Assembly (NCBI RefSeq): GCF_018070075.1
Contig: NZ_JAGPXE010000001.1
Location: 682,001-746,000 of the forward strand
DNA length: 64,000 nt
Source of the DNA: Saccharopolyspora endophytica
GTDB taxonomy: Bacteria > Actinomycetota > Actinomycetes > Mycobacteriales > Pseudonocardiaceae
Direction of reading: 5' to 3'
Shown: positions 44,869 through 55,600 of the stretch, one piece after another
Numbering within the stretch: position 1 is the first letter of the stretch
Layout: each line of letters begins with the position of its first letter
The notes under the pieces: model-generated
The model's database searches: none
Told to the model about the DNA's origin: nothing
What the model saw: the letters and a program-made list of their open reading frames with translations, nothing else
Made by a program: the position numbers and the translations under genes

Positions 44869-45647
44869 GTGCCTCCCGGGAACTGGCGGTGCACCGACTG
44901 CATCTCGGCGACCAGCGGGCCGAACGCCTCGGTGTGCAGACCGGCCCGGCCGCCGGTGGCGTGCCAGTCCGGTGCGGGCTCGGTGAGCTCGGCGCGGGCG
45001 AGCACGTCGGCGACGCCCTCGTGCCAGGCCACGCGCACCTCGTCCGGGCGCGGGTGCAGCCCGGCGTCGACCAGCCGCTCCACCACCGGGTCCGACTCGA
45101 AGAGCTCGGCCGCGTGGGGCCAGATCCGGTCCAGCCCGGACTGCATCCGGCGCGCGCTCTCGGCGGTGCCGAGGCCGAGCCGCAGCGTCCAGTCGGAGGC
45201 GTGCCTGCGGTGGGAGCCGACCTCCGCGGCCGCCCGCGCGGCGAACGCGGCCAGCTCGGCGTCACCGCACCCGGCCAACCGCTCGTAGAACGGGACCGCG
45301 TAGTGGGAGAACACCAGGTGCCGGGCGATGGTCACCGCGAAGTCGCCGTTGGGCAGCTCCACCAGCAGCGCGTTGCGGAACTCCCGCTCCGTGCGGCCGA
45401 ACGCCAGGTCGTCCTCGTCGCGACCGCTGCCCTCCAGCGCACCGCTGCGGGACAGCAGGACCCGGGCGTGGCCGATGAGGTCGAGGGCGATGTTGGACAG
45501 CGCCAGGTCCTCCTCGATCATCGGCGCGCGGGTGATCCACTGGCACAGCTGCTGCCCGAGCACCAGCGCGTCGTCGCCGAGCCGCAGCGCCAGCTCGGCG
45601 AGGTCGGCGTCCCGCGGCCGGGTCGTCGTGGTCACCGGCTCACGCAT
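44862..45647 (-). CDS. paaC: Phenylacetyl-CoA epoxidase structural subunit PaaC
   Basis: A 261-residue helical subunit that supports the catalytic PaaA in the epoxidase complex. Signature segments: LGQQLCQWITRAPMIEEDLA, LDLIGHARVL, FRNALLVELPNGDFAVTIAR and EVGSHRRHASDW. It lacks the diiron site completeness of PaaA, as expected. Start codon at 45647 overlaps the end of paaB by eight bases, and its end overlaps paaD, so the run is translationally coupled. Confidence 0.94.
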   Translation of the reverse strand: MREPVTTTTRPRDADLAELALRLGDDALVLGQQLCQWITRAPMIEEDLALSNIALDLIGHARVLLSRSGALEGSGRDEDDLAFGRTEREFRNALLVELPNGDFAVTIARHLVFSHYAVPFYERLAGCGDAELAAFAARAAAEVGSHRRHASDWTLRLGLGTAESARRMQSGLDRIWPHAAELFESDPVVERLVDAGLHPRPDEVRVAWHEGVADVLARAELTEPAPDWHATGGRAGLHTEAFGPLVAEMQSVHRQFPGGTW

Positions 45648-45927
45648 CGCCGCTCTCCTCGGCCGTCATCGGGTACTGCTCGGGATACCGGTAGGGCTTG
45701 TGGCGGGCGTTGCTGAAGAACGCGTCGTGCTCGTCGGGCGAGGAGGCGTGCACCGACGCCGAGGCCACCACCCACAGGGACAGCGGGTCGCCTCGCCGCG
45801 TGTAGAGGTCTCGGGCGCGCGTGAGCGCCATGTCCGGGTCGGCCGCGCGCACCGATCCGACGTGCTGGTGCGCCAAACCCCGTCGCGGACGCAGGAAGAC
45901 CTCCCACGAGGGGGCTCCGCCGGTCAT
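45640..45927 (-). CDS. paaB: Phenylacetyl-CoA epoxidase subunit PaaB
   Basis: A 95-residue small subunit that organises the PaaA-PaaC complex. Typical features are WEVFLRPRRGLAHQHVGSV at the N-terminus and LYTRRGDPLSLWVV in the middle. ATG 45927 overlaps the paaA stop by four bases. Confidence 0.94.
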   Translation of the reverse strand: MTGGAPSWEVFLRPRRGLAHQHVGSVRAADPDMALTRARDLYTRRGDPLSLWVVASASVHASSPDEHDAFFSNARHKPYRYPEQYPMTAEESGDA

Positions 45928-46913
45928 GCCACGGCCTCCGGGGTCTCGCGGGCGGCGTAGGCGGCGGCCGCTTCCCGCACCCACGCGCCGTCGGAGTGCG
46001 CGGCGACGCGGTGGGCGATCCGCTGCCGTGCCGAGTGCGTGTCGTCGCCCAGCGCGTCCCGGTACACCTCCCAGGTGATCGGGGTGAAGTCGTAGTGCCC
46101 GCGCTCGGCGTTCCAGCGCAGGTTCGGGTCCGGCAGCTCCAGGCCCAGCGAGGCGGCCTGCGGCACCACCTGGTCGACGAACCGCTGCCGCAGCTCGTCG
46201 TTGGTGTGCCGCTTGATGCCCCACGCCATCGCCCGCCGGGAGACCACCGCGCCCATCGCCGCGGTGCGCTCGTCGGCGCCCCCGGCGACCGTGTCGGGCG
46301 GGCCGAACATCAGCGCCACCGCGGGCAGCCACCAGCGGTTCACCGCGTCCTGGGCCATCTCGCGCTGCTCGGGAGTCCCGGAGCACAAGGCGCGCAGCTG
46401 GTCGTAGCCCTGCCGCACGTGGAACGTCTCCTCCTGGCAGACCCGCCGCATCGCCCGCGCGTACGGCCCGTACGAGGTGTGGCACAGCGGCGCCTGGTTG
46501 AGCACCGCCGCGCCGTCGGTGAGCCACGCGATCGCCCCGGTGTCGGCCCAGGTCAGCGCCGGGTGGTTGAAGGTCGCGGCGAACCGCTGCCTGCCGTTGT
46601 GCAGCGCGTCGAGCAGCTCGTCGCGGTCGGTGCCCAGCGTCTCGGCGGCCGAGTACAGGTACATGCCGTGGCCGGCCTCGTCCTGGACCTTGGCCAGCAG
46701 CACGGATTTGCGGTGCAGCGACGGCGCGCGGGTCAGCCACGCGCCCTCCGGCTGCATCCCGATGATCTCGGAGTGGGCGTGCTGGGCGATCTGCCGCAGC
46801 ACCATCCGGCGGTAGCCGTCCGGCACCCAGTCGCGCGGCTCCACCGCGGAGCCGTCGCGCAGCAGCGCCTCGAAGCGCTCGTTGAGCTCGTCCTCGGACC
46901 GCGGCGCGCTCAT
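45924..46913 (-). CDS. paaA: Phenylacetyl-CoA epoxidase catalytic subunit PaaA
   Basis: Diiron monooxygenase that makes the ring 1,2-epoxide of phenylacetyl-CoA. Iron ligands are visible in KVQDEAGHGMYLY and CQEETFHVRQGY (two E-x2-H pairs). HSEIIGMQPEGAWLTRAPSL and RWNAERGHYDFTPI also match the family. ATG 46913 (MSAPRSEDEL, 329 residues) is preferred; the frame remains open to 46964. First gene of the minus-strand run paaABCDE-SDR-kynABU, divergent from the carrier-protein gene. No paaG, paaZ or paaK is in the window. Confidence 0.95.
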   Translation of the reverse strand: MSAPRSEDELNERFEALLRDGSAVEPRDWVPDGYRRMVLRQIAQHAHSEIIGMQPEGAWLTRAPSLHRKSVLLAKVQDEAGHGMYLYSAAETLGTDRDELLDALHNGRQRFAATFNHPALTWADTGAIAWLTDGAAVLNQAPLCHTSYGPYARAMRRVCQEETFHVRQGYDQLRALCSGTPEQREMAQDAVNRWWLPAVALMFGPPDTVAGGADERTAAMGAVVSRRAMAWGIKRHTNDELRQRFVDQVVPQAASLGLELPDPNLRWNAERGHYDFTPITWEVYRDALGDDTHSARQRIAHRVAAHSDGAWVREAAAAYAARETPEAVA

Positions 46914-47148
46914 GGCTTCCCGCCCGCACCGGTCTGCTCGCATCGCCTGCGCACCCCGCATCACTCCCTCAAGCGATCACCCGACGGCCGGTGCCGCGGG
47001 ATTCCACCGGAGAAGAAGAGTGCCGAGGAGGCGCCGACTATCCCGCCCGCCCGCGTGAACAACGTCACCGGGATCGCGGGGAGTGAGAGCGCCCGCGCGC
47101 GCCTCTTGTGGGACGACACACCGTTGTCGAACAGCGAAAGAGGTTGCC

Positions 47149-47391
47149 ATGAGCACCATCCGGACGTTGCTGGTCGAACTCACCGGCACCGCCGAGTTCG
47201 CCGATTCCGTCGGCGACGACGTTGACCTCGCCGCCAGCGGCATCGACTCCGGCGACCTCGTGCGCCTCGTGCTGCTCGTCGAACAGCGCACGGGCGTCGA
47301 GATCACCGCCGAGGACGTGGAGCAGCTGCGCACCATCGCCGACTACGAGCGCTTCGTCGCCGAGCGCGCGGCCACCACCGGCGGTGCTTGA
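47149..47391 (+). CDS. Free-standing acyl/peptidyl carrier protein
   Basis: An 80-residue carrier protein with the phosphopantetheine serine in the GIDSGDLVRLV motif near residue 32 (family pattern D-S-x-x-x-V). A GAAAGAGG ribosome-binding site precedes ATG 47149. Its stop overlaps the AMP-ligase start (TGATG), so the ligase is the natural candidate to load it. It is divergent from paaA and probably part of the hybrid NRPS-PKS cluster. Confidence 0.88.
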   Translation: MSTIRTLLVELTGTAEFADSVGDDVDLAASGIDSGDLVRLVLLVEQRTGVEITAEDVEQLRTIADYERFVAERAATTGGA

Positions 47392-48863
47392 TGTGGCTGA
47401 CGCAGCTGGCGGAGCGCAACCGCCAGTGCTTCCCGGACCGCACCGCGCTCGTCGACGAGCACCGCAGCACCACCTGGGCGCAGTTCCACGACCGCACCGC
47501 CGAGCTGGCCCGCGGGCTGGTCGAGCTGGGCGTGCAGCGCGGGGATCGGGTGGTGGTGCTGTCCCAGGACCGCATCGAGGTGCTGGAGAGCTACTTCGCG
47601 ATCGCGCGCATCGGCGCGCTGTTCGTGCCGCTCAACCACAGCGTCGCCGCCCCGGAAGCAGCCGAGATGATCGAGCGCGTCGGCGCGGTCGCGATGCTCG
47701 GCGAGTCCGAGCTGCTGGACCGGCACACCGAGCTGCCGTCGGTGCGCGTCCGGATCGCCTTCGACAAGCCGGAGTTCGCCGAGCTCGGCAGCACCGCTGA
47801 GCCGGTCGAGCTGCCCGAGGTGCTCGACACCGACCCGGTGGCCGTGCTGCACACCTCGGCCACCACGGGCCGCGCGAAGGGCGTGACCGTCGACGGCGGC
47901 TCGTTCCGCGCCATCGCCCTCGGGTGGCTGGTGCAGGCGCGGCCGACCGACGACATCGTGCTGGTCAACTGCTGCCCGCTCTACCACGGCAGCATGGTCG
48001 TCTCGCTGACCTACATGGCGGCGGGCGCGACGCTGGTGCTGATGCCCGGGTTCACGCCGCAGCGCGCCCTGGCCGCGGTCGAGGAGCACCGCGCCACGCA
48101 CATGTGGCTGGTCCCGCAGATGCTGCGGTTCATGTTCCAGGCGAAGGCGGCCGAGACCGCGGACCTCTCCTCGCTGCGGGAGATCCTCTACGGCGCGGCG
48201 CCCATGCCGATCGACGTCTACACCGACGCGGTGCGCCGGCTCGGGTGCGGGTTCCGCCAGGTGTACGGCATGACCGAGGTCGGCGGCCCGTTCGTGACCC
48301 TCGGCCCCGACGAGCACCCCGAACCCGGCGACGCCACCGTCCGCATCCCCTGCGGCCGGGTCATCCCGGGCATGTCCGCGCGTGCCGTGGACAAGCGGGG
48401 CGCGGAGCTCCCGCCGGGCGAGATCGGCGAGATCGTGGTGCGCGGTCCCGGTGTCATGCAGGGCTACTGGAACGACCCGGAGGCCACCCGCGAGGTCACC
48501 CTGGACGGCTGGATCGTCACCGGCGACCTCGGATTCCTCGACGAGCACGGCCGGATCCACCTGGTCGACCGCAGCAAGGACGTGATCATCCGGGCGGGCC
48601 AGAACGTCTACCCGTCGGAGGTCGAGCGGGTGCTGATGGACCACCCGGCGGTCCGGGACGCCGCGGTCGTGGGCGTGCCGGACGACGACTACGGCGAGGT
48701 CCCGCTGGCCCACGTCGTCGCCGAGGACGTCACCGCGGCGGAACTCCTGGGCCATCTCAAGGAGAACCTCGCGCCCTACAAGCGCCCCCGCCGCATCGAG
48801 TTCACCGATGCCATCCCGCGCAACCCGGCAGGCAAGATCTTGAAGAAGCAGCTCCGCGGCTGA
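47391..48863 (+). CDS. AMP-dependent acyl-CoA/acyl-ACP ligase
   Basis: A 490-residue ANL-superfamily enzyme that activates a carboxylic acid as the adenylate. Motifs: P-loop VLHTSATTGRAKGVT, QVYGMTEVGGPF, VTGDLGFLDEHGRIHLVDRSKD and the C-terminal catalytic lysine in NPAGKILKKQLRG. Close to acyl-CoA synthetases; coupling to the adjacent carrier protein suggests it loads an acid (fatty or aryl) onto that protein to start the NRPS. This transfer is inference. Confidence 0.87.
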   Translation: MWLTQLAERNRQCFPDRTALVDEHRSTTWAQFHDRTAELARGLVELGVQRGDRVVVLSQDRIEVLESYFAIARIGALFVPLNHSVAAPEAAEMIERVGAVAMLGESELLDRHTELPSVRVRIAFDKPEFAELGSTAEPVELPEVLDTDPVAVLHTSATTGRAKGVTVDGGSFRAIALGWLVQARPTDDIVLVNCCPLYHGSMVVSLTYMAAGATLVLMPGFTPQRALAAVEEHRATHMWLVPQMLRFMFQAKAAETADLSSLREILYGAAPMPIDVYTDAVRRLGCGFRQVYGMTEVGGPFVTLGPDEHPEPGDATVRIPCGRVIPGMSARAVDKRGAELPPGEIGEIVVRGPGVMQGYWNDPEATREVTLDGWIVTGDLGFLDEHGRIHLVDRSKDVIIRAGQNVYPSEVERVLMDHPAVRDAAVVGVPDDDYGEVPLAHVVAEDVTAAELLGHLKENLAPYKRPRRIEFTDAIPRNPAGKILKKQLRG

Positions 48864-48876
48864 GCGGACGAGAACC

Positions 48877-48906
48877 AGCGCCCGGTGGGAGTTCCCGCCG
48901 GGCGCT
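48877..48906. terminator. Bidirectional hairpin between ligase and PKS genes
   Basis: agcgcccgg (48877-48885) pairs with ccgggcgct (48898-48906) between the convergent stops at 48863 and 48918. Confidence 0.65.
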
Positions 48907-48917
48907 CGTCTTTCGCA

Positions 48918-51900
48918 TCACCGCAGGAAGGGCTTGGTGAGGGCTTCGGCGACCTCGGCGATCGGGGTGGGTTCGGTCATCTCGTAGTGGTTGCAGTCGA
49001 TCGGGTGGTCGTGGAGGGTGCCGGTGACGTGACGGCGCCAGTGGGCCGCCTTGTCGGGGGCGAGGGCGAAGTCGTCGGTCTCGCCGGGCACGTCCGCGGT
49101 GGCGGTGAAGAACAGGGCGTCGCCGTCGAAGGTGCCCGGGGCGAACTGCGGGGCGATGCGCAGGCTGTTGCGCATCACGGTGGCGATCGAGGTCGCCTCC
49201 TCCCGCGTCACCGGCAGCGGTGAGTCCGCGGCGGACAGCTCGCCGATCCGGTCCAGCACGGCCGCCACGTCCGGCTCCCCGTCGGCGACCGGCAGACCGG
49301 CCACGCGGCTGAGCAGGCCCGCCACCTGGCGCTCGATCCCCTCCGGCGTGTAGGGCAAGCCCTCCGGCAGCGGGGCGTCGAGCATGGCCAGCAGCTCGAC
49401 CTCCTCGCCGTCGGCTTGCAGCGCGCAGGCCATCGCGTGCGCCACGAACCCGCCGTAGGACCAGCCCAGCAGCCGGTACGGGCCGTGCGGCTGGACCTCC
49501 CGGACCAGGTCCACGTAGGACCGCGTCATCTCCGCGGCGTCGGCGGCCGGCGGCCGGGTGCCGTCGAGGCCGAACGCCTGGATGCCGTGGACCGGCTGCT
49601 CGGCGCCCAGGTGCGGCAGCAGCCCGGTGTAGCGCCACGCGACACCCGCGCCCGGGTGCACGCAGAACAACGGCGTTTCCCCACCTTCGGCCCGCAGCGG
49701 CAGCAGGGGCCGCAGCCCGCCGCCGGAGCTCGGACCGTCGGCTGCCAGCGCTCCGGCGATCGTGGGCGCGGCCAGCAGCGCCGCCGCGGGCACGTCCAGC
49801 AGCCCGGCCTGCCGCAGCCGTCCGGCCAGCAGCACCGCGCGCATGGAGTCGCCGCCGAGGTCGAAGAGGTTGTCGTCCAACCCGATCCCGCCGATGCCCA
49901 GCGCCTCCTGCCACACCTCGGCCACCGCCCGCTCGCGATCCGTGCTCGGCGCGCGGTGCGGAGTGGTCAGGTGGGGGCGCGGGGTGAGCTCGGGCTCGGC
50001 CGGTTCCGCCCGTTGCGGGGAGTCGGTGCGGGCGCCGGGGGCGTCGATCCAGTGCCGGTGCCGCTCGAAGGCGTAGCCGGGCAGCCGCACGCGCCGCGGA
50101 TCTCCCGCCACCTCGGGCAACGCCGATTCGACGCCCGCGCTCCAGAGCCGTCCCAGCGCGTCGGAGAGCACCGGACCGTCGGGACGCTCCGCCTTGGCGT
50201 GCCGCATCGTGGTGACCGCGCGCGCGTCCGGGAACCGCGCCTGGGCGAGCTTGGTGAGGCTGTCGCCGGGACCGATCTCCACCAGGACCGGCTGATCCCC
50301 GTCGCACAGCGCCGCGATGCCGTCGGCGAAGCGGACCGTGCGGCGGAAGTGGTCGATCCAATGCTGCACGTCGGTGACCTCGTCGCCGGCCCAGGTGCCG
50401 GTGACGTTGGTGACGTACGGGATCCGCGGCGGGCGCAGCGTCAACGTGCGCAGGTGACCGGCGAAGGTGTCCACCACCGGGTCGAGCACGTGCGAGTGCG
50501 CGGCGCCGGCTACCCGCAGCCGCCGGAACGGCAGCTCCCGGCGGGTCAGCTCGTCCTCCAACCGCGCCACGGCGTCCACCTGCCCGGCGACCGCGCAGGC
50601 GTCCGGGCCGTTGATCGCGGCCAGCGACAGCCGGTCGTCCAGCAGCGGCCGCACCACCTCGGCCGAGGCGGCCACCCCGACCGTCGCGCCGCCGGAGGAG
50701 ACGATCAGCCGCATCCGCTCGGCCACCACCGGCAGCATCTCGGCCAGGTCCAGCGTCCCGGCCAGGCAGGCCGCGGTGTACTCGCCGAGCGAGTGCCCGA
50801 TCAGCGCGTCCGGCACCACCCCGGCCTCGATCAGCGTGGTGGCCAGCGCGTACTCGGTGACCACCAGGGCCAGCAGCGCCTCCGGGCTGCCCGGCTCGGC
50901 GTGCTCGAACAGCGCGGTGCGGATGTCCTCGCCGGTCACCGGGCGCAGGATCGCCGCGCAGCGGTCGATCGCGTCCCGGTAGACGTCGTCGTCGCGGTAG
51001 AGCTCGGCGCCCATGCCGACGTACTGGGTGCCGCCGCCGGGCAGCAGGAACGCGACCCTCGGCGGTTCCTCGCCGACCGCGGGACCGGCCGGGCCGGTGG
51101 CCCGCAGCGCGGCGACGGCCTCCTCGGCGTTGGAGGCGCTGATCGCGAGCCGGTGCGGCCACGCGGGGCGGTCGACGCGCAGCGAGTGCGCCACGTCGTC
51201 GAGCCGCAGGTCCGGGTGGTTCTCCAGGTGCCGCGCCAACGCCTCGGCCTGGCCGCGGGCGGCCCCGGCGGTGCGCGCCGACAGCGGCAGCACCTGGCGT
51301 CGGCCTTCCTCCGCCGCGCGCGGGACGTCGGGCTGCGGCGGTGCTTCTTCGAGGATCACGTGCGCGTTGGTGCCGCCGATGCCGAAGGCGCTGACCGCCG
51401 CGCGCCGGGGGTGCTCGGCTGCCGGCCAGGGCTCCAGCGCGGTCGGCACCCGGAACGGGCCGGAGGCGAAGTCGATCAGCGGGTTGGGCTCGTCGAAGTG
51501 CAGGTTCGGGGGGATCTCCCGGTGCTCCAGGGCGAGCACGGCCTTGATGAGCCCGGCGATCCCGGCGGCGGCGCCCAGGTGCCCGATGTTGGTCTTGACC
51601 GAGCCCAGCGCGCAGAACCCGGTCTCGGCGGTGGACTCCCGGAACGCGTCGGTGAGCGCGGAGACCTCGATGGGATCGCCGATGCGGGTCGCGGTGCCGT
51701 GCGACTCGACGAGTCCGATGGTGTCCGCGCCGACGTCGGCCTGGGCTTGGGCGGCGAGGATGACCTCGGTCTGCCCGGCGGTGCTGGGCGCGGTGAAGCC
51801 GACCTTGCGGCGCCCGTCGTTGTTGATGGCGGTGCCGCGGATGACCGCGCGGATGCGGTCGCCGTCCTCCAGCGCGTCCTCCAGCCGCTTGAGCACGACC

Positions 51901-52655
51901 ACGCCCACCCCGTCACCGGAGGAGGTGCCCGACGCGTCGGCGGCGAACGCGCGGCAGTGACCGTCGGGCGAGAACGGCCCGTCGGGGACGTGCCGGTAGC
52001 CCAGCAGCGCCGACGGGTTCAGCGACACCGCACCGGCCAGGGCCGTGTCGCAGCGGAATTCGAGCAGGTCCTGGCAGGCGGTGTGGAGGGCGACCAGCGC
52101 GGTGGAGCAGGCCGTCTGCATCGACACGCTCGGCCCGGTCAGCCCGAGCTCGTAGGAGATCCGGGTCGCGAGCGTGCCCAGCGAGTTCGCGGTGGCCGAG
52201 TGCACCAGCTCCACGCTGCCAGGCTGACCGGCGAAGCGCGGGTGCACGTGCGCGGGGTAGTAGCGGCTGTCGCCCGCCCCCGCGTACACGCCGGTGGTGG
52301 ACGCCGCGGCCGAGTCCGGGTGGCCCGCGTCCTCGAGCGCGTGGTGGGCGGTCTCCAGCAGCAGCCGCTGCTGCGGGTCGACGACGGCGGCCTCCGCGGG
52401 GCTGTAGCCGAAGAACCCCGAGTCGAACCGGTCCATGCCGTCCACCGTGGACGCCATCCGGACCAGCGCCGGGTCGTCCAGGTCGCGCGGATCACCGCCC
52501 GCCGCCAGGAACTCCTCATCGCTGATGGCGCGCACGGACTCCCGCCCGGCGGCGAGGTTCGCCCAGAACTCGTCCACATCGGACGCCCCGGGGAGGCGGG
52601 CCGCCATGCCGATCACGGCGACGGCCGGGACCTCCTCCGGCGTGGTGTCATCCAT
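48918..52655 (-). CDS. Modular type I polyketide synthase, KS-AT-ACP-TE
   Basis: A 1,245-residue single PKS module with release domain. KS (about 8-430): nucleophile [19 protein letters not shown] and [10 protein letters not shown] (about 515-820): [12 protein letters not shown] nucleophile near 622; the specificity box reads GAAH, not the usual HAFH or YASH, so the extender is uncertain. [13 protein letters not shown] near 935. TE (about 990-1240): [11 protein letters not shown] and CNHYEM carry the Ser and His. No KR, DH or ER is present. ATG 52655 overlaps the NRPS stop by eight bases, so the PKS continues the NRPS line and its TE releases the product. Confidence 0.92.
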   Translation of the reverse strand: MDDTTPEEVPAVAVIGMAARLPGASDVDEFWANLAAGRESVRAISDEEFLAAGGDPRDLDDPALVRMASTVDGMDRFDSGFFGYSPAEAAVVDPQQRLLLETAHHALEDAGHPDSAAASTTGVYAGAGDSRYYPAHVHPRFAGQPGSVELVHSATANSLGTLATRISYELGLTGPSVSMQTACSTALVALHTACQDLLEFRCDTALAGAVSLNPSALLGYRHVPDGPFSPDGHCRAFAADASGTSSGDGVGVVVLKRLEDALEDGDRIRAVIRGTAINNDGRRKVGFTAPSTAGQTEVILAAQAQADVGADTIGLVESHGTATRIGDPIEVSALTDAFRESTAETGFCALGSVKTNIGHLGAAAGIAGLIKAVLALEHREIPPNLHFDEPNPLIDFASGPFRVPTALEPWPAAEHPRRAAVSAFGIGGTNAHVILEEAPPQPDVPRAAEEGRRQVLPLSARTAGAARGQAEALARHLENHPDLRLDDVAHSLRVDRPAWPHRLAISASNAEEAVAALRATGPAGPAVGEEPPRVAFLLPGGGTQYVGMGAELYRDDDVYRDAIDRCAAILRPVTGEDIRTALFEHAEPGSPEALLALVVTEYALATTLIEAGVVPDALIGHSLGEYTAACLAGTLDLAEMLPVVAERMRLIVSSGGATVGVAASAEVVRPLLDDRLSLAAINGPDACAVAGQVDAVARLEDELTRRELPFRRLRVAGAAHSHVLDPVVDTFAGHLRTLTLRPPRIPYVTNVTGTWAGDEVTDVQHWIDHFRRTVRFADGIAALCDGDQPVLVEIGPGDSLTKLAQARFPDARAVTTMRHAKAERPDGPVLSDALGRLWSAGVESALPEVAGDPRRVRLPGYAFERHRHWIDAPGARTDSPQRAEPAEPELTPRPHLTTPHRAPSTDRERAVAEVWQEALGIGGIGLDDNLFDLGGDSMRAVLLAGRLRQAGLLDVPAAALLAAPTIAGALAADGPSSGGGLRPLLPLRAEGGETPLFCVHPGAGVAWRYTGLLPHLGAEQPVHGIQAFGLDGTRPPAADAAEMTRSYVDLVREVQPHGPYRLLGWSYGGFVAHAMACALQADGEEVELLAMLDAPLPEGLPYTPEGIERQVAGLLSRVAGLPVADGEPDVAAVLDRIGELSAADSPLPVTREEATSIATVMRNSLRIAPQFAPGTFDGDALFFTATADVPGETDDFALAPDKAAHWRRHVTGTLHDHPIDCNHYEMTEPTPIAEVAEALTKPFLR

Positions 52656-55600
52656 TCCCGCGGTCCTTCCGCTCCCGGCGGCGGGCGCTGCGCGCGTCCC
52701 GCTGCCGCTGTGCACGTTGCTTGGCCCGGTCCAGGCCGCTCGGCCCGGCCTGCTGGTCGGGTTCGGGCGCGGCGGCCGCGGTGCCCCGCTCGGCCAGGTG
52801 CTTGGCCAGCGCCCGCACCGTGGGGTGGGCGAACAGGTCGACCACGCCGAGCTCGCAGCCGAGCGCCTTGTTGATCGCGGTCTGCGCGGTGACCAGCAGC
52901 AGCGAGTTGCCGCCGAGGTCGAAGAAGTTCTCGTCGCGACCCACCACGTCGCGCCCGAGCACGCCGCTCCAGATCCCGGCGAGTTCGCCCTCCAGCCGCC
53001 GCAGGTCGTCGCCGCCGGCCTGCTCCTGCCGGGCCGACGTCCCCGCCGAGCGCAGCACCCACGTGCCCGGCTCGGCTCCGGTCGACGCGGCGGCGTGCAG
53101 CTCGCCGAGGTCCGCGCCGTCCTCCAGCCCGACCCGACCGGCCAGCCGCCGCAGCTGCCGCACGGGCGCGCGCACGTGGCTGCGCACCCACGGCGCGGTG
53201 CGGTCGGCGCCGATGAGCACGTGCGGTTCGGCGAGCCCGCGGGCGAAGTCGAACGACCGCAGCGCCATCGCCGCGTCCAGCACCCGGTAGCCGCGGACCT
53301 CGGTGAGCGCGGTGTGCTGGTAGCCGCGGCTCATGCCGCGCTCCCGCCACATGCTCCAGGCCAGGCTCTGCCCGGGCAGGCCGCTGCGCCGCCGATGCAC
53401 GGCCAGGGCGTCGAGGAAGGCGTTGGCCGCCGAGTAGGCGGCGTTCATCGCGCCGCCGAAGTGGCCGTTCACCGAGGAGAACGCGATGAACGAGGTCACC
53501 GGGTGCTCGGCGGCGACCTGGTGCAGCGTCCAGGCGCCGAGCACCTTCGCCGCCAGCGCGTCCCGCCAGTCGGAGGCCGCGAGCTCCTGCACGGGTCGCT
53601 GGTCGAAGCCGCCCGCCAGGTGCAGCACCCCGGTCAGCGGCAGCCGCCACTGAGCCGCAGCACCGTCCACAGCGGACCGGACCTGCGCGGGGTCGGTGAC
53701 GTCGGCGGCCGCGTAGCGCACCTCGCCGAGCTGCTGGAGCCGTTGCAGCGCCGCGATCCGGTCCGCGACGGGACCGCCCTCGTCGAGGTGCCGCTGCCAG
53801 GTGTTCTCCTCCGGCAGCGGTGTGCGGCCGAGGACCAGCAGCCGGGTGCCCGGGGTCTTGAGCAGGTGCGCGGCCAGGTCGACGCCGACGCCGCCCAAAC
53901 CGCCGCTGAGCAGCTGGAAACCGTCCTGCTGCGCGGGTTCGGCCGGGTCGGGGTGCTCCGGCAGCGGGGCGAGCCTGCGCGCGTACCGCTGTCCACTTCG
54001 GACCGCGATCTCGGTGTCGGCGGGGTGCCCGGCGGCCTCGGCGAGGATCGCCTCCAGCGGGTCCTCGTCGGCGGAGACGTCGAGGTGCACGCCCCGCAGC
54101 CACGGCAGTTCCTCCCGCAGCGACTTCAGCAGCGCACCTGCCGCGGCGTGCGCGGGCGAGGGCAGCTCGTCATCGGCGACGGCCTGCGCGCCAGTGGTGA
54201 CGAACAGCAGGTCCAGCGGACGCGGTCGGCCGGGCCGGTCCGCCAGCGCGCGGGCGAGGACCAGCAGCGATTCCGCGCCGCCTTCCCACGGCTGCTCGCC
54301 GGGCTCCCTCGCCGCCAGGTGCAGGACGGCGTCGGGTTCGCGCCCGTCGTCGGCCAGCGCCGCCAGCAGCGCGGCGTGGTCCTGCTCGTCGGGCCGGATC
54401 CGGTAGGTCGCCGCGTCCACGCGCTCGAACTCCGCGCCCGGGGTGACGACCGTGCACAGGCCCCCGTCGGAGCGCAGCCGCCCCGCGATGCGCTCGGCCA
54501 GGTCCGCGTCCGCACCCGCGAGCACGAGCGCGTGCCGGGCGGTTCCGGTGCGGTGGGAGGACTCGGCGCGCTGCCACACCGGCCGCAGGAACCAGTCCGG
54601 CACCGTGGCCGCCGTGCCCAGCAGCAGCTGTGACTCGCGCACCGCCGCGTCGAACTCACCGGCCTCGAAGCTCTTGCGCAGCTTCGTGCGCTGGATCTTG
54701 CCGATCTCGGTCTTCGGGATCTCCTCCGGGGCCACTGGGATCAGGAACGTCGGGCTCACCCCGATCTCGCGGGTGACCTTGCCGCCGATCTCGCGCAGCG
54801 CGGTGGCCGGGTCCTGCCCGTCGGCCAGGTGCACGAACAGCGCGAGCTCGTCGGTGCTCACCGAGGGGTCCGAGCGCACCGCGCAGGCGGCGGTGAAGCT
54901 CCGCACCACGCTGGGGAGCTCCTCGACGCACGCCTCGATCTCGTGGCTGTAGTGGTTGACGCCGTTGACGATGATGACGTCCTTGGCGCGGCCGGTGATG
55001 AACAGCTCGCCGTCGCGCAGGAACGCCAGGTCACCGGTGTCGAACCAGCCGTCGGCGGTGAACGACTCGGCGTTGGCCCTCGCGTTGTCGTGGTAGCCCT
55101 CGGTCACCGAGGTGCCGCGCACCTGCAACCGGCCCGCTTCGCCCTCGACCAGCAGGCGGTCCTGCTCGTCGACGACCCGCATGTCGAAACCGGGGTAGGG
55201 CAGGCCGCAGCTGACGAACGATTCGTCGTGGTCCGGTGCCTCGCCGGGAAGCTCGAAATCGGTGACCACGGAGCAGGTCTCGGACATGCCCCAGCCCGGG
55301 TGCATCACGTGCTGCGGCAGCCCGAACGGCCGCAGCGCGTGCAGGAACCGGCGGGCCGCGGAGGCCACCACCACCTCGCCCGCGTTCATCACCAGCCGCA
55401 CCGGCGAGAGGTCCCAGTCCCGGCCGGTGAACTGCTCGGCGTGCTCGGCCAGCAGCCCGAACGCGAAGTTCGGCGCCCAGGTGACGGTGACGCGGTGCCG
55501 GTCCAGCAGCTCCGGCCAGCGCACCGGTTCCTCCAAGATCCAGGAGGTCTGCGCGTGGACCTGGCGGCAGCCGAGGTAGACGTCGCGGAGGTGGAACATC

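Noticed and set aside
49416..52874. A plus-strand open frame of 1,152 codons opposite the PKS gene
   Set aside because: Same reason; the PKS motifs on the minus strand explain the region fully.
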